A stretch of 14,742 bases of DNA from DATHNF01 sp035486285 (lineage in GTDB: Bacteria; Patescibacteriota; Saccharimonadia; Saccharimonadales; UBA4665). The notes below the pieces were generated by a model. The model was not told the origin of the DNA. It saw only the letters and a program-made list of their open reading frames with translations, and did not search any database. The stretch is taken from the NCBI GenBank assembly GCA_035486285.1, contig DATHNF010000081.1, positions 1 to 14,742 of the forward strand, given 5' to 3'. A program made the position numbers and the translations under genes. Shown in pieces: positions 1-6,438 of this stretch (its first letter is position 1; each line of letters starts with the position of its first letter).

Positions 1-254
1 AACGAATCCTGCTGCTCCTGAGTCATCTCCGATAAAGCAACATCAACAGCGTTCACATAGCATTCACACCCGTCATGTGCAGGATCGTGCAGATGCCCGG
101 ATATAAAATTATCACTCGAGTTTATTGGCCCCTGGGCGGCATTGGCCCGGCATATATCGCAAGGATTATTACCGGCGGTTATCCACTGCTTTTTCGGGAC
201 GTTGTTCTTGATAAAAGACACTTGGTTTTCGGCACTATAGTCTCGAGGCTTCAT
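1..254 (-). CDS. partial phage head-morphogenesis-like (MuF/gp7-type) zinc-motif protein
   Basis: The gene runs off the left edge; 84 complete codons are visible. The readable protein has a W-x-T-A start to a motif, then C-x2-C, then a spaced H-x3-H-x2-C-x-C cluster (PAHDGCECYV). This layout recalls the zinc-binding C-terminal motif of phage Mu F / SPP1 gp7-type minor head proteins (W-T ... C-x2-C ... HP-x-CRC). The start at 254 is chosen because AGGAG (262-266) lies 7 bases upstream. The frame stays open to ATGs at 296 and 407, but that stretch is basic and low in hydrophobic residues, and it folds well as RNA, so I treat it as leader. If the assignment is right, the element is a prophage or phage-derived island. 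It could instead be an unrelated small zinc-binding protein. Confidence 0.5.
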   Translation of the reverse strand, partial: MKPRDYSAENQVSFIKNNVPKKQWITAGNNPCDICRANAAQGPINSSDNFISGHLHDPAHDGCECYVNAVDVALSEMTQEQQDS

Positions 255-470
255 GATTACGCTCCTGTGGTTTTTAGGCCTGGAGCGAGATAACATAAAG
301 CCCGCCGCCAGGCGATGCCCTTTCGGACACCTACGCACCTTTCGATGCGCAACCGGTAAAGATACCTGAACGACGAGCTCAGTATTCTTTACCGGATTTG
401 CGACCATGCCTTTCGCTATAAGCTACTCGGTTTAGGTCTTGCCAAATTGTAGTAACGCTATGTGGCGTTG
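255..470 (-). ncRNA. structured 5' leader RNA, riboswitch-like
   Basis: This is the leader between the promoter at 476-484 and the start at 254. Read on the minus strand it has, in order: a long imperfect hairpin (arms 386-402 and 348-362, with an inner stem TACTGA/TCAGGTA); a 6-bp stem CGCATC-GAAA-GGTGCG; and a 7-bp stem GGTGTCC-GAAA-GGGCATC. Both small hairpins carry GNRA tetraloops, which make sense only on this strand. Two competing helices follow: GCCTGG (313-308) with CCAGGC (283-278), and CGCTCC (287-282) with GGAGCG (265-260). The second buries the ribosome binding site, and the two share bases 282-283, so they exclude each other. That is the usual layout of a translational riboswitch. 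I recognise no known class, and the ligand is unknown. Confidence 0.5.
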
Positions 471-475
471 TGCTG

Positions 476-505
476 ATTATAGCAAAATCAGGGTCTATCT
501 GTTAG
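476..505 (-). promoter_or_regulatory. extended -10 promoter for the leader RNA
   Basis: The minus strand reads TGC-TATAAT (476-484), a perfect extended -10. A weak -35 (CTAACA, 500-505) lies 18 bases upstream. Transcription would start near 469. A second possible -10, TACAAT, lies at 446-451. Confidence 0.6.
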
Positions 506-599
506 AGGGGCAACGGAAGAGCAACTATAGGGCAACGCTCAGAGCTATTTTTCACAACAGCACAAGAGCACGGATAGGGCGCGGATGCAGCAATGATTG

Positions 600-632
600 G
601 GGCTCATTTAGGGCTCATATACAGCTCACTTT
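600..632 (+). repeat. 11-bp direct repeats, operator-like
   Basis: Three tandem 11-base units read GGGCTCATTTA, GGGCTCATATA and CAGCTCACTTT, followed by a decayed fourth (AGCTATTATC). The 11-base period puts each unit on the same helix face, and a possible -10 (TATTAT, 636-641) follows directly. This suits a regulator binding cooperatively at the promoter of the 753-3052 operon; the wing-helix-like protein encoded at 753 is an obvious candidate. Confidence 0.45.
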
Positions 633-752
633 AGCTATTATCTAAAGGTGTGGAAGAGCTGCAATAGAGGTGTTGTTGAGATACGATAGAAAATGGCCCT
701 GTATGCCCAAATTTAGGGCTTCACGCGGCTTTCGGTAGTAAGATAGAGTAAT

Positions 753-1193
753 ATGCCTTCCAGCAAAGATAGTTTTGTTTCAGCCCAAGAAATTGACTCA
801 GATCAACCAGATATTCTAATTACGCCCAACATGGCAGCTACGCTTAGAAGAGAGCTGGCTCAAAAATCTACAAGACTAACCTACCTCAAGCATGGCACAA
901 GAAGGCCGATCCTAACTATAGACGGCGAAGCTGTTGAAATCCCGGCCGAGGGTTATGAATCTCGGCTCTGCGAGGTCCTTTTTCGCAACGGCAAGCCAGT
1001 CAGCAAAGTTTTTAGCAGAAAGCAGATCCGTACTCGTTGGGATTCTATTAATCCAGAATTTTACGAACTACGCTCCGTCTCTGATGCAGCACGTAGATTG
1101 AATGATAGAGTTAAACGAGATACGACATGTAGGGAACCTTTAGTCAGCCCAGCCGGTAAGTCAATCGGGCTCAATCGTTTTTACCTCGGTTAA
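753..1193 (+). CDS. probable winged-helix-like DNA-binding protein
   Basis: A 146-residue protein of unrecognised family. From about residue 50 the pattern (strand LTIDGEAVEIP, helix around SRLCEVLF, NGKPVSKVFSRKQI, then helix SDAARRLNDRVKR and a strand/turn NRFYL) resembles a winged-helix domain of the OmpR C-terminal kind, a common regulator fold. The N-terminal 45 residues are polar and probably flexible. There is no receiver domain or membrane segment. The start has only a weak ribosome binding site (AGAG). It is the first gene of a plus-strand unit leading to the recombinase, and it sits beside tandem operator-like repeats, so a regulator of the element is plausible. The fold call comes from pattern only. 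Confidence 0.5.
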   Translation: MPSSKDSFVSAQEIDSDQPDILITPNMAATLRRELAQKSTRLTYLKHGTRRPILTIDGEAVEIPAEGYESRLCEVLFRNGKPVSKVFSRKQIRTRWDSINPEFYELRSVSDAARRLNDRVKRDTTCREPLVSPAGKSIGLNRFYLG

Positions 1194-1241
1194 ACTTCGC
1201 GCGAAAGTAAGTAATAGCCAATTGGTTACTATAGCCCCGCT

Positions 1242-1511
1242 ATGCATGGAGTCTATGGTCGATTTAACCGCTATGAAACACGGCTCAAAAAGGCAAAGTC
1301 TTTACAGGACTTGCCTGAGCCCATTCTGAATCTTTTTAATTTGGCTGTTCTCTTAATAGATATAGAGTTCAGGCACGAGCGTGAAAAGACACTTGATCTG
1401 TCGCAGGGTCAAGGCTATGGTGTGCATGCTATGAAAAAAGACCTTCCAGATCAGATAATCCTCGCTGATGATACCCTGGAAGGCAGTCATCGGCGAGGGC
1501 TACCTGTATGA
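1242..1511 (+). CDS. small unknown protein coupled to the recombinase
   Basis: An 89-residue protein that I do not recognise. It has a basic first third (RFNRYETRLKKAK), one amphipathic or hydrophobic helix (LPEPILNLFNLAVLLIDIEF) and an acidic, glycine-containing tail. The stop overlaps the next start as ATGA (1508-1511), so translation is probably coupled to the recombinase gene. The ATG at 1242 has no clear ribosome binding site, and an in-frame stop lies 27 bases upstream, so no other ATG fits. Its position directly before an integrase would suit a directionality factor or accessory regulator, but the sequence itself shows no such domain. Confidence 0.5.
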   Translation: MHGVYGRFNRYETRLKKAKSLQDLPEPILNLFNLAVLLIDIEFRHEREKTLDLSQGQGYGVHAMKKDLPDQIILADDTLEGSHRRGLPV

Positions 1512-3052
1512 ACACTCCTAAATCCAAGGTATTTGTCTATCTGCGTCGGGCGCAAGATAGGGAGGATCGTCAGCAGCTCTCGATCGAGAAGCAGGACACG
1601 CAAGTTAAACAGATCATTGATAACAATGAGTTAGCACCTATATATCTCCCGCCGGAAGAACGTTCTGCTAAACACCCCGGCCGCCCAGTCTTTAACGACA
1701 TGATGGACCGCGTTGATAAGGGAGAATGTCGTTACATTGCTGTGTGGATGATAAGCAGACTTTCGAGAAACCCAATTGACGGAGGGCGTGTTATATACGC
1801 TTTAGATACCGGCAAACTGCTCGCCATTTACACACCAAATCGGGTTTATCGTAATACTCCAGATGACAAAGCGTTTCTAGCTATAGAACTAGCCTTCGCC
1901 AAGAAGAATAATGACGATCTAGGCGTACAGGTAAAAGAAGGCTTTCAAGCAAAGCGAGCACACGGTCAGTATCCCGGACCAGGGCCAACCGGATACATAA
2001 ACGCCATTATTAGACCTGGTGAACGCAATATTGTTCCTGACCCAGCTAGGGCTGAGCTAGTAATCAAAGTATTCCAGTACGCCGCAACCGGAAAATACGC
2101 TCTGAAGGAAGTATTAAACTTTGCAAAGGATGTAGGCCTTCGATCCAAGAACGATTGTATCTTGGGTAAGCAAACACTAGTCGATATGCTCAAACGTAGA
2201 ATGTACACAGGGGTATTTAAATATGGTGGTGACGAGTGGCATAAGGGTACGTATGAACCTCTAATCTCAACTGAGCTCTATGATCAAGTTCAGGTTAGAA
2301 TGGGCTGGGCTAGACGACACAGTTCTCAACCAGCAACGACAAGCGGCCGCTTTTATCCCTACAAAGGGCTGTTCCTCTGCGGAACATGCAAGTTCAACAT
2401 TACTGCCTACACCAAACCTAAGAAGCTAGCACGAGGCGGCTCAGCTGAATACGTTTTCTATACATGCACAAAGAAGAGTCGTTCTATAGAGTGTAAAGAA
2501 CCACAAATTAGCTCAAAAGATATTGAAATAGAGATCAGGGATATTATTGCGAATATTAAAATCTCTCGAGAGGAAGCAGATTATTGTCTTAAACTGCTCA
2601 GTAAATTCCACCTAGAACAGCTTAAGAATCGCAACACCAAGATAGAGGTCTGGGAAAAAGACAAAGCCGATGCGAAGAAGAAGTTGAACAGACTGCTAGG
2701 CATGCGGCTCGAGAATGAAATCACGCCCAAAGAGTTTCAGGACTATCGAGCAGAATACCAATCCACCCTAGATAGAACCACCCAACAGCTTAGCAATACA
2801 GCATACGATGCCAAAACATGGTTAGAACTAGCAGAAAATTTCTTTTTGAGATTACCGTCCCTAGTAGATAGTTTCGATAAAGCGTCGGAGCAGGATAAGA
2901 GCAAGATGTTGCTAGAGCTAGGTTCGAACTGGCAACTGAGTAACAGAAAGGTCCTATTTACCCCTAGAAAGCCATACGACTTGTTGATAAACAGGACCTC
3001 AAATCCGAATTGGCGGGCCCGACCGGATTCGAACCGGCGATCTCCTCCGTGA
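1508..3052 (+). CDS. large serine recombinase, catalytic serine missing
   Basis: A 514-residue site-specific recombinase of the large serine class, which integrates and excises mobile elements. In order: resolvase-type N-terminal domain (about 7-150; Y11-x-R13, LSIEKQ, SRLSRNP); recombinase domain (about 158-265; GPTGYIN, LKRRMYTG); zinc ribbon (C291, C294, C320, C329); coiled coil (about 385-440). The nucleophile position in Y-x-R-x-S is alanine (A15, codon GCG). The conserved Asp of the DRL-x-R motif is serine (S83); R84 and R87 remain. The protein is therefore probably unable to cut DNA, unless the family tolerates this. The last ~13 residues (WRARPDSNRRSPP) are the antisense reading of the tRNA-Asp gene, so the C-terminus was completed by the attachment site. 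Start and coupling are through ATGA with the preceding gene. Confidence 0.9.
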   Translation: MNTPKSKVFVYLRRAQDREDRQQLSIEKQDTQVKQIIDNNELAPIYLPPEERSAKHPGRPVFNDMMDRVDKGECRYIAVWMISRLSRNPIDGGRVIYALDTGKLLAIYTPNRVYRNTPDDKAFLAIELAFAKKNNDDLGVQVKEGFQAKRAHGQYPGPGPTGYINAIIRPGERNIVPDPARAELVIKVFQYAATGKYALKEVLNFAKDVGLRSKNDCILGKQTLVDMLKRRMYTGVFKYGGDEWHKGTYEPLISTELYDQVQVRMGWARRHSSQPATTSGRFYPYKGLFLCGTCKFNITAYTKPKKLARGGSAEYVFYTCTKKSRSIECKEPQISSKDIEIEIRDIIANIKISREEADYCLKLLSKFHLEQLKNRNTKIEVWEKDKADAKKKLNRLLGMRLENEITPKEFQDYRAEYQSTLDRTTQQLSNTAYDAKTWLELAENFFLRLPSLVDSFDKASEQDKSKMLLELGSNWQLSNRKVLFTPRKPYDLLINRTSNPNWRARPDSNRRSPP

Positions 3053-3060
3053 CAGGGAGG
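3011..3060. other. inferred attachment-site junction at the tRNA-Asp 3' end
   Basis: The recombinase reading frame enters the 3' half of the tRNA gene, the classic position for an integrated element. The tRNA is intact including CCA. I saw no second copy of the T-arm/3' end sequence in 1-3010, so the other attachment site must lie left of the window. The exact crossover cannot be placed. Confidence 0.5.
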
Positions 3061-3087
3061 CGTGATAGGCCTCTTCACTACGAGCCC
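3011..3087 (-). tRNA. tRNA-Asp(GUC)
   Basis: A full cloverleaf. The acceptor GGGCTCG pairs with CGGGCCC with one G-U. The anticodon stem CCTCC/GGAGG holds the loop CTGTCAC with anticodon GTC. The T-arm is CCGGTTCGAATCCGG. Discriminator G and an encoded CCA (3011-3013) follow. Confidence 0.96.
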
Positions 3088-3096
3088 TCGTCTCTC

Positions 3097-3129
3097 AAAA
3101 TTGCAAAAAGCGCTGCTTTTCACAATTTT
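3097..3129 (-). terminator. long hairpin between the isomerase gene and tRNA-Asp
   Basis: The minus strand folds AAAATTGTGAAAAGC against GCTTTTTGCAATTTT around an AGC loop: 15 pairs, two of them G-U, with T-rich 3' arm. It is likely the intrinsic terminator of the gene ending at 3203. A weaker stem (TTTCGC/GCGAAA, 3133-3154) precedes it. It lies 10 bases before the tRNA start, so it could also affect tRNA transcription. Confidence 0.5.
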
Positions 3130-3202
3130 GGTTTTCGCGGCCTTAATTGCGAAAGACAGGGGTAATCATAGCAATTCAATAGAGAAAAAGCAAACAGCCA
3201 GG

Positions 3203-4303
3203 TTAGACTTTAATATAGTCGTGTGGCGGATGTTTAGCTTGGAGTGGCTGAGTGTAGACGGTGATAGGCTGGAACGTGAACTGAATGTGCCCCGCGTGAA
3301 TGGTGCCGCCACTGGCGTCAATCACCTTGAGAATATCCAACGTATAACCACTGTTAACGATGCCAGAAATCTGGCCGGGTTGCAGCTGGAAGAGCGCTTG
3401 GGTAATCGCCGGTGCCAGGTTGGGGTCGTTAGCAGTAATCGTCGTTGGGTACTCACCCCCGTTGGCTTTGGTGGTGAGGTCGTCAGAAGCCTGAGTCGCC
3501 ACGGTAGCGAACTGTGCCCCACCCATTAGCTGCTGCAGTGCGGCTTGGGCTCGAGCAGTGGTCGCCGTATCGAGTTTGGCTACAACGGCTTGTTGGAGCA
3601 ACTGCTGCTTCAGCTCACGCTTGAAGTCAGCTTCGTCCCATCCCCAGAAATCACTGAGTACTGTCTGGAATTCTCGGTCGCTACTGCCCAGCCGGTTCTG
3701 GCTGCGCACTAGCGCTAGCTCATTGTTGACGGTCTGATCGCTAACCTTCACACCATATTGGGACGCCAACTGCTTGACGTAGGCATCCTGGATAACCTGG
3801 GCTAGAGCTTGTTGCTTGAGACGGGTCAACTGGGCTTGGCCATCTTTGGTCGAGAAGTCAGCCTGTTGCTGCGTTTGATAATAATGCATGTTGCGGCGCA
3901 ATTCGAACAGGTACGATTCGTAGCCGACCCATGTCTTGCCTGTTTTGGCGACCGGAAACGGCAGTACCCGCGTCACATCATAGACGAAGCCGGATGTTGT
4001 CTGGAATTTGTACAACGCTAAGCTACAAACACCCAGGAAGCCGACGACGACCAAGACAAGGAGGATAATAGACGTCCGCACTACGTGGTGCTTGGAGTGT
4101 TGCAGGGGGTAAATATACTTGCGGGCGCTAGATAGTACTTCTTCGCGGTGCTCGCCAACCGTTTCGTTGGTAATGCGCGGTACAGTGCTCAAAGCCTCGC
4201 TAACCCGCTCTTCGGGCGCTTTGGCACGCTTAAACGGCCGGGGGATGACCTTCGGCAGCCGCTTAGGCTTCTTCAAGCGCTTCGATATCTTCGGTTTCTT
4301 CAT
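3203..4303 (-). CDS. membrane-anchored parvulin-type peptidyl-prolyl isomerase (SurA/PrsA-like)
   Basis: A 366-residue predicted foldase acting outside the membrane. It has a very basic cytoplasmic N-terminus (1-30), one membrane segment (about 77-99, LLVLVVVGFLGVCSLALY), a SurA_N-like helical region (about 150-235; QVIQDAYVKQLASQYGVKVSDQTVNNEL, FKRELKQQLLQQAVVAKL), then a PpiC-like domain (about 250-345; FATVATQASDD, NGGEYPTT, LFQLQPGQISGIV-x4-YTLDILKV). The N-terminal segment lacks a cleavage site, so it should be a type II anchored protein. It begins inside the preceding PH-domain gene (41-base overlap), which implies one transcript and coupled translation; no ribosome binding site is visible. 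Whether the catalytic residues of the isomerase are intact cannot be judged, so it may be a chaperone only. Confidence 0.75.
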   Translation of the reverse strand: MKKPKISKRLKKPKRLPKVIPRPFKRAKAPEERVSEALSTVPRITNETVGEHREEVLSSARKYIYPLQHSKHHVVRTSIILLVLVVVGFLGVCSLALYKFQTTSGFVYDVTRVLPFPVAKTGKTWVGYESYLFELRRNMHYYQTQQQADFSTKDGQAQLTRLKQQALAQVIQDAYVKQLASQYGVKVSDQTVNNELALVRSQNRLGSSDREFQTVLSDFWGWDEADFKRELKQQLLQQAVVAKLDTATTARAQAALQQLMGGAQFATVATQASDDLTTKANGGEYPTTITANDPNLAPAITQALFQLQPGQISGIVNSGYTLDILKVIDASGGTIHAGHIQFTFQPITVYTQPLQAKHPPHDYIKV

Positions 4304-4865
4304 CTATATGATTTGATTTCTGGGATGTAGGAGCTGGATAGGCGTTGGCGTTAACGCCTTCGTCGCGCAGGATACTGAGGAGCTTCTTCTGAATCCGGGC
4401 CGGATGATGCACATCGTGAATCACGAGGTCTCCCACGTATGTCTGCATCTTTATTGTACCAAATCCAAGCAGCGTTTCCTGTAATCCCGAGACCTCATAG
4501 TTAACTGACTGGATCTGACTAAGGCCTAAATCAGCCACTGCTCGGTGGAACAAACCCTTCTGCGTAATCTGGATAAACCGTTGATCGGTAACAATGAAGA
4601 CGCTAAAATGCCAGCTGATCCAGCTCGGAGCGAAAATAATCAGCCCTAGCAAACAGCCAGCCAGTAAGCCACCGAAGAAAACGCCGAAACCCAAATCTGG
4701 TTTGACGGCTGCTGGCACAATTCCCAGCACTGGGCCAAATAGCCCAAACACCAAGCCTTTACGCATCACTATTGGGTGTTTACGGAAGACATACAGCACC
4801 TCTTCGTCGTCGAACTGGTCTTCGAAATATTTCTCAGTTGTTTGTTTGGCTTGTGCTTCCGCCAT
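4263..4865 (-). CDS. bacterial PH-domain membrane protein
   Basis: A 200-residue protein from the ATG at 4865. After an acidic N-terminus come two membrane segments (GLVFGLFGPVLGIVPAAV and GVFFGGLLAGCLLGLIIFAPS), then a YdbS-type bPH domain (VFIVTDQRFIQITQKGLFHR...LSQIQSVNYEVSGLQETLLGFGTIKMQT) and a flexible acidic tail. The V-T-D-Q-R-F-I and G-F-G-T-I-x-M signatures are typical of this family; its biochemical role is generally unknown. The frame is open to an ATG at 4925, overlapping the methyltransferase end. I prefer 4865 because TACAAT (4872-4877) lies exactly 6 bases upstream, fitting a leaderless start, and the extra residues look unlike the family. The gene overlaps the isomerase gene downstream. 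Confidence 0.8.
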   Translation of the reverse strand: MAEAQAKQTTEKYFEDQFDDEEVLYVFRKHPIVMRKGLVFGLFGPVLGIVPAAVKPDLGFGVFFGGLLAGCLLGLIIFAPSWISWHFSVFIVTDQRFIQITQKGLFHRAVADLGLSQIQSVNYEVSGLQETLLGFGTIKMQTYVGDLVIHDVHHPARIQKKLLSILRDEGVNANAYPAPTSQKSNHIDEETEDIEALEEA

Positions 4866-4871
4866 ACGGAT

Positions 4872-4877
4872 ATTGTA
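4872..4877 (-). promoter_or_regulatory. -10 box placed for a leaderless start
   Basis: TACAAT on the minus strand ends 6 bases before the ATG at 4865, so transcription would begin about at the start codon. No good -35 is seen (GTTTAA, 4894-4899, at 16 bases). Confidence 0.45.
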
Positions 4878-4911
4878 ACACTTTAGCACTAGCTTAAACC
4901 GGCTCAAACCG

Positions 4912-5640
4912 TTACTTGGTGGCAATAATGAGTAGCCGGTGTTGGGTCGTTAGAATCCGGCCATCTGTCCGTGCGCTACGCTCTTTTACCCGTTGTACGC
5001 TGGCTTGATCTTTTATAGGGTCAAAGTCACGGATAGTTGGGGTTTGAGCCAATAGTAGGTCAAGCCCGGCGGCTGTTAATAAGGTACTCCAGAAGCCAGA
5101 ACGGATAGTAACCTCTGAGAATAAGGCTTCAAATTCATCACGGTATATGTCTCTGCGTTCGTTGGGTCGTAGGTCTTCTAGTTGGCCTCGTTTGCCAGTG
5201 TCGTCTGGTGGGAAGCAGGCCTTCATGACAGTTTTATCCTGCTCGCCTAATTTCTCCATGATAGCTACCCCGCCAGGCTTTAAGACTCGGTGGACTTCGC
5301 TGGTCACGTGGGGAGCCAACATACACGTCACTACATCAAATGAGCTGTCGCTATACGGAATATCATCACAATTGCCCTCGACAATAGTAACGTTTGTCAG
5401 GGCCGCTTGAGCAATATGATCTTCCGCCCGGTGGCGCATATCAGCACTTGGCTCCACGCCGACAACACTGCGAACTGCCGGCGCGATCTCAAGCAGTTTA
5501 TGGGCAGTGCCGCAACCAATATCCAGCAAGTTATCACCAGAATGGACAACAGAACGTATTTCGGCCTGCAAATCCCAAGGCCAGACATCAATGTCTTCCC
5601 CCCTTATAAGGTCTAGTTCAAAATCTGGGCTATATGGCAT
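4912..5640 (-). CDS. class I SAM-dependent methyltransferase
   Basis: A 242-residue protein from the ATG at 5640. It has a Rossmann-type Methyltransf_11 core: motif I LLDIGCGTAHKLLEI (about 38-52), the acidic strand-2 end GVEPS (61-65), GNCDDIPYSDSSFDVVTC (motif IV region), then HRVLKPGGVAIMEK. The C-terminal half (YRDEFEALFSEV, LLTAAGLDLLL) is probably the substrate-binding part. The substrate cannot be told from the sequence. The frame is open upstream to 5748, almost to the tRNA-Arg gene, but those 36 residues are basic and unlike the family. At 5640 a promoter ends right at the start codon. The next gene follows 46 bases after the stop. Confidence 0.85.
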   Translation of the reverse strand: MPYSPDFELDLIRGEDIDVWPWDLQAEIRSVVHSGDNLLDIGCGTAHKLLEIAPAVRSVVGVEPSADMRHRAEDHIAQAALTNVTIVEGNCDDIPYSDSSFDVVTCMLAPHVTSEVHRVLKPGGVAIMEKLGEQDKTVMKACFPPDDTGKRGQLEDLRPNERRDIYRDEFEALFSEVTIRSGFWSTLLTAAGLDLLLAQTPTIRDFDPIKDQASVQRVKERSARTDGRILTTQHRLLIIATK

Positions 5641-5647
5641 CGCAACC

Positions 5648-5676
5648 AGTAAATTACTTCTGCGTAATTTAAGCAA
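5648..5676 (-). promoter_or_regulatory. methyltransferase promoter with palindromic operator
   Basis: The minus strand has TTGCTT (5671-5676), a 17-base spacer and TTTACT (5648-5653), then 7 bases to the ATG. A perfect inverted repeat AAATTAC-N6-GTAATTT (5651-5670) fills the spacer and touches the -10, where a dimeric repressor would block polymerase. Confidence 0.45.
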
Positions 5677-5698
5677 GCATGAGCACGTTTGTGACCAC

Positions 5699-5742
5699 CG
5701 AAGTGTCGCTCTTAAAACTTTTGTAGGCGCGATCGAAGTGTC
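5699..5742. repeat. 9-bp direct repeat between tRNA-Arg and the methyltransferase
   Basis: CGAAGTGTC occurs at 5699-5707 and 5734-5742. No function is evident; it lies in the spacer downstream of the tRNA. Confidence 0.3.
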
Positions 5743-5755
5743 TTTCAATAAAGTT

Positions 5756-5830
5756 TGGTATCCCCGGGAGGATTCGAACCACCATCTGCTCCTTAGGACG
5801 GAGTTATTCTATCCATTGAACTACAGGGAC
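5756..5830 (-). tRNA. tRNA-Arg(CCU), with several weak pairs
   Basis: The acceptor GTCCCTG pairs with CGGGGAT (G-U at the first pair). The loop GTCCTAA gives anticodon CCT. The T-loop is TTCGAAT, and A-CCA is encoded (5756-5759). Odd points: A27-C43 does not pair, and there is a U-U in the middle of the T-stem (GGTGG/CCTCC). Confidence 0.88.
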
Positions 5831-5839
5831 ATGGCCTAG

Positions 5840-5868
5840 ATTGTATACGGATTTATCCGTCCCGTCAT
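5840..5868 (-). promoter_or_regulatory. tRNA-Arg promoter
   Basis: The minus strand has ATGACG (5863-5868), a 17-base spacer and TACAAT (5840-5845), giving a start near 5833, just before the tRNA 5' end at 5830. A hairpin ACGGAT-TT-ATCCGT (5847-5860) lies in the spacer and also follows the ndk stop; it has no T-tract, so terminator function is doubtful. Confidence 0.6.
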
Positions 5869-5882
5869 GTTGTATTTAGTAT

Positions 5883-6347
5883 TTATTGGCGTTCGTGGGG
5901 CTCGTAGATATGAGTGTACTCGGATTTGTCGTATTCGAATAACTCTTTGGGGCTGAAGAAATGGCCAACTTCGGTCTGGCCGCTGGCCTTGGAATCAGAA
6001 GCATGAATCAGGTTGCGGCCGGTGCCGATGGCCAAGTCACCCCTGATGGATCCTGGAGCGGCCTGACGGGGGTTGGTAGCACCGACTAGATTGCGGACCG
6101 AATCAATACACTCGTAACCTTCCCAGGCCATCAGGACAACTGGAGAACTCTTCATAAACTTTTCGAGGCCGGCGTAGAATGGCTTGTCTACGTGTTCTGC
6201 GTAGTGTACGCGCAGGATGGCTTCGTCGAGGCCAGCCATCTTGAGGCCGATGAGTTTGAGGCCTTTGCGCTCCAGACGGGTAATTATCTCGCCGATGAGA
6301 CCGCGTTGCAAGGCGTCAGGCTTCAGGATTATGAGGGTTCGTTCCAT
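5883..6347 (-). CDS. ndk: nucleoside diphosphate kinase
   Basis: A 154-residue cytoplasmic enzyme that passes the gamma phosphate from ATP to nucleoside diphosphates through a phosphohistidine, balancing NTP pools. It matches the family end to end: ERTLIILKPDALQRGLIGEII at the N-terminus, HYAEHVDKPFY, SGPV-like SSPVVLMAWEG, RNLVGATNPRQAAPGSIRGDLA, and the active site NLIHASDS with catalytic H115. Length is usual for the family. The start at 6347 is preceded by AAGGA (6353-6357) with 7 bases between. The gene is monocistronic, with its own extended -10 and tRNA-Arg following. Confidence 0.98.
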   Translation of the reverse strand: MERTLIILKPDALQRGLIGEIITRLERKGLKLIGLKMAGLDEAILRVHYAEHVDKPFYAGLEKFMKSSPVVLMAWEGYECIDSVRNLVGATNPRQAAPGSIRGDLAIGTGRNLIHASDSKASGQTEVGHFFSPKELFEYDKSEYTHIYEPHERQ

Positions 6348-6371
6348 GGTTTTCCTTGTTTAATTACTCTT

Positions 6372-6380
6372 ATTCTAACA
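6372..6380 (-). promoter_or_regulatory. ndk extended -10 promoter
   Basis: The minus strand reads TGT-TAGAAT, giving a start near 6365 and a leader of about 18 bases that contains the AAGGA ribosome binding site. Confidence 0.45.
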
Positions 6381-6438
6381 GAGATGGGGCAGTCTTGTCA
6401 TGTCAATCAAAGCAAATAAAGCCTTGAATCTTGTCATC

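Larger units (their letters stand above)
440..752. promoter_or_regulatory. divergent control region with repeats, no gene seen
   Basis: This gene-free stretch separates the minus-strand leader from the plus-strand operon. It has small stems AACGC/GCGTT (454-469) and CTGAT/ATCAG (473-491), the minus-strand promoter, and repeated TAGGGC words at 528, 575, 609 and 714. ATTTAGGGCT occurs exactly at both 606-615 and 711-720. A short open frame at 439-645 has no ribosome binding site and no recognisable protein character, so it is not called. Confidence 0.5.

Noticed and set aside
75..293. Plus-strand open frame of 72 codons
   Set aside because: Antisense to the zinc-motif gene, which has a good ribosome binding site and a meaningful motif.
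255..407. N-terminal extension of the zinc-motif gene to ATGs at 296 or 407
   Set aside because: Frame is open, but no good ribosome binding site stands before these ATGs, while AGGAG precedes 254 and the stretch folds strongly as RNA. Not fully excluded.
439..645. Plus-strand open frame of 68 codons
   Set aside because: No ribosome binding site; it lies over promoter, hairpins and tandem repeats, and its protein has no recognisable character.
2743..3123. Minus-strand open frame of 126 codons
   Set aside because: It spans the tRNA-Asp gene and is antisense to the recombinase.
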